A stretch of DNA of 7,091 nt from assembly GCA_903880655.1 (NCBI GenBank), contig CAIRQE010000117.1, positions 1 through 7,091 of the forward strand. The letters run 5' to 3'. This document shows positions 5,410 through 7,091 of this stretch, in pieces (position 1 is the first letter of the stretch; the number at the start of each line of letters is the position of its first letter). This DNA is from an uncultured bacterium. GTDB taxonomy: Bacteria > Patescibacteriota > Saccharimonadia > Saccharimonadales > CAIOMD01. Made by a program: the position numbers and the translations under genes. Below the pieces are notes generated by a model. That model was not told the origin of the DNA. It saw only the letters and a list, made by a program, of their open reading frames with translations, and ran no database searches.

Positions 5410-7091
5410 ATGCAGGGATCGACGCCCAAAGTGGCAGCTAAAGATTATGTACATCTACATAATCATACGCAATATAGTTTACTTGATGGGCTGACTAAGA
5501 TTGGCCCTCTTTTAGATTTTGTTAAAAAATCAGGTATGCAATCAGTAGCGATGACAGATCATGGTACTCTCTCTGGAGCTATCGAGTTCTATAAAGAAGC
5601 CAGGGCACGAAATATTAAGCCTATCATTGGTCTTGAAACATATGTTGCATCTCGTGGGCATACCGATAAAGACCCACAAAAAGATAAGAATCGGTATCAT
5701 CTCATTCTTCTTGCCATGAACAATGTTGGTTACCAAAATCTTATGCGATTATCAACGACGGCAAATCTTGATGGTTTTTATTACTACCCAAGAGTTGATC
5801 ATGACTTACTTGAAAAATACAATGAGGGCCTCATTGTACTTAGTGCTTGCATGGGTGGTGAAGTTGCAAATGCATTCAAAGAAGGACAAGACAAAAAAGC
5901 ACTAGAAATCGCCACCTGGTACAAGAAAATTTTTGGTGATCGTTATTATCTTGAAGTGCAGGATCATGGACACCCCAAGAACCCACTTCCTAATAAAGAA
6001 CAAGAAATGATAAATAACAAAATTTTAGCACTTGGCAAAGAACTGTCTATTCCGGCTGTAGTCACTGCTGATGGGCATTATCTCAGGCACGAAGATCAAG
6101 AAGCGCATGAAATTTTGCTATGTGTTGGAACGGGTTCCTACCTGAGTGATGAGAAAAGAATGTCGCTTAAAGATTTCCCGCTCCACGTAACTGAACCAGA
6201 AGAAATGATCAGCCGTTGGGGGGAGGATTATCCCGAACTCATAACCAATACCAGTGCTATCGCAGATCGCTGTAATGTAGAAATAGAGCTAGGAAAGATT
6301 CTTATCCCTAAGTTTGATGTCCCCGAGGATGAAACTGAAAAATCATATCTAGAGAAACTTGTTTATCGAGGACTTGCTTTTCGCTATGGAGGCATAGCAG
6401 AAGGAGATGCAATCCAACTTACTCCTGCTCAAGCAAAAAAAACTTTACCAAAAAAGATAGAGGAACGTGCTGAATTTGAACTTAAGGTTATTGAAGAGAT
6501 GGGTTTTTGCGGTTATTTTTTAATTATTTGGGACTTTATTAAATGGGGTAAAGACAGGGGGATTGTTTTTGGGCCAGGTCGAGGAAGTGCGGCCGGTTCT
6601 ATCATTGCTTACTCATTAAGAATTACGGAACTAGATCCATTGGCCTATGATTTACTTTTTGAAAGATTTTTAAACCCCGATCGAATCAGTATGCCGGATA
6701 TTGATATAGATATTCAAGATTCCAGAAGAGATGAGGTTATTCAATATTGCGTTCAAAAATATGGATCAAACAGGGTTGCAAATATTGTTACATTTGGGCG
6801 CATGGCAGCTCGCGCCGCAGTTCGTGATGTTGCCCGAGTACTCCAAGTACCTTATTCTGAAGCAGATAAACTTGCCAAAATGATTCCTCCTCCAGTTCAA
6901 GGTAGGCATATTCCTCTTGAGAAATCGATTGTAGATAATAATGAACTTAAAGCGGAGTATGACAGTAATCCGACCGCTAAGCGGGTATTTGATATGGCAA
7001 TTCGCCTTGAAGGCACCATTAGAAGTCATGGAGTGCATGCTGCTGGAGTAGTGATTGCACCTGATGATATAGTTAAATTTGCCCCGCTTGA
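5410..7091 (+). CDS. dnaE: DNA polymerase III subunit alpha, N-terminal part (3' end outside window)
   Basis: DnaE is the catalytic subunit of the replicative DNA polymerase. The frame is open from ATG 5410 to the window edge, 560 complete codons of an expected protein of more than 1,000 residues. The N-terminal PHP domain begins at YVHLHNHTQYSLLDG (13-27), with TDHG (49-52), GLETYV (74-79), H97 in YHLILLA, LSAC (144-147) and TADGHYL (219-225). The metal-ligand positions known from active PHP domains of bacterial Pol III alpha all appear retained. The polymerase core follows: FGPGRGSAAGS (387-397) and MPDIDIDI (428-435), where D430 and D432 correspond to catalytic D401 and D403 of E. coli DnaE. 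SHGVHAAGVVIAP is near the window end. ATG 5410 is the earliest possible start; GTG 5431 is a later alternative. No frameshift was seen. Confidence 0.97.
   Translation, partial: MQGSTPKVAAKDYVHLHNHTQYSLLDGLTKIGPLLDFVKKSGMQSVAMTDHGTLSGAIEFYKEARARNIKPIIGLETYVASRGHTDKDPQKDKNRYHLILLAMNNVGYQNLMRLSTTANLDGFYYYPRVDHDLLEKYNEGLIVLSACMGGEVANAFKEGQDKKALEIATWYKKIFGDRYYLEVQDHGHPKNPLPNKEQEMINNKILALGKELSIPAVVTADGHYLRHEDQEAHEILLCVGTGSYLSDEKRMSLKDFPLHVTEPEEMISRWGEDYPELITNTSAIADRCNVEIELGKILIPKFDVPEDETEKSYLEKLVYRGLAFRYGGIAEGDAIQLTPAQAKKTLPKKIEERAEFELKVIEEMGFCGYFLIIWDFIKWGKDRGIVFGPGRGSAAGSIIAYSLRITELDPLAYDLLFERFLNPDRISMPDIDIDIQDSRRDEVIQYCVQKYGSNRVANIVTFGRMAARAAVRDVARVLQVPYSEADKLAKMIPPPVQGRHIPLEKSIVDNNELKAEYDSNPTAKRVFDMAIRLEGTIRSHGVHAAGVVIAPDDIVKFAPL

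Noticed and set aside
6766..7038. 90-codon minus-strand frame inside dnaE
   Set aside because: It is antisense to the conserved polymerase region and has no ribosome binding site or family features.

Overview
The window is a dense, single-direction (+) stretch of bacterial housekeeping genes: the 3' end of uvrB, then gatC, gatA, a small unnamed membrane-protein gene, gatB, galU and the 5' part of dnaE. It is moderately AT-rich. TAA and TGA both act as ordinary stops (gatC and the small gene end in TGA), so this is the standard bacterial code, not the TGA-as-glycine code of Gracilibacteria/Absconditabacteria. The compact gene packing, a divergent GalU subfamily and a one-TM protein with an 'AHKLRNKIVHE' signature all suggest a Patescibacteria/CPR genome, most likely Candidatus Saccharibacteria (TM7) or a relative. 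That assignment rests on general familiarity and not on a database search.

Layout. Bases 1-807 hold the C-terminal part of UvrB (helicase motifs V/VI and the UvrC-binding UVR domain). A 52-base gap contains a near-consensus promoter that abuts the gatC start codon. gatC (860-1153), gatA (1150-2568), the small gene (2568-2975) and gatB (2975-4429) are joined by 4-base or 1-base start/stop overlaps and are almost certainly one translationally coupled operon; galU (4433-5311) follows after 3 bases and probably shares the transcript. A 98-base gap with a TATAAT box precedes dnaE, which starts at 5410 and runs off the end of the window.

How the genes work together. GatC, GatA and GatB form the tRNA-dependent amidotransferase that converts misacylated Glu-tRNA(Gln) (and often Asp-tRNA(Asn)) to the correct amidated form. 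All catalytic residues I looked for in GatA are present. UvrB and DnaE belong to DNA repair and replication, and GalU to nucleotide-sugar supply for the cell envelope; these appear to be neighbours and not pathway partners. The least ordinary element is the 135-residue protein encoded between gatA and gatB. It has one N-terminal membrane helix followed by a small helical domain carrying an R-N-x3-H motif typical of HEPN-domain proteins, many of which are RNases. No mobile element, CRISPR array, tRNA, rRNA or clear intrinsic terminator was seen.
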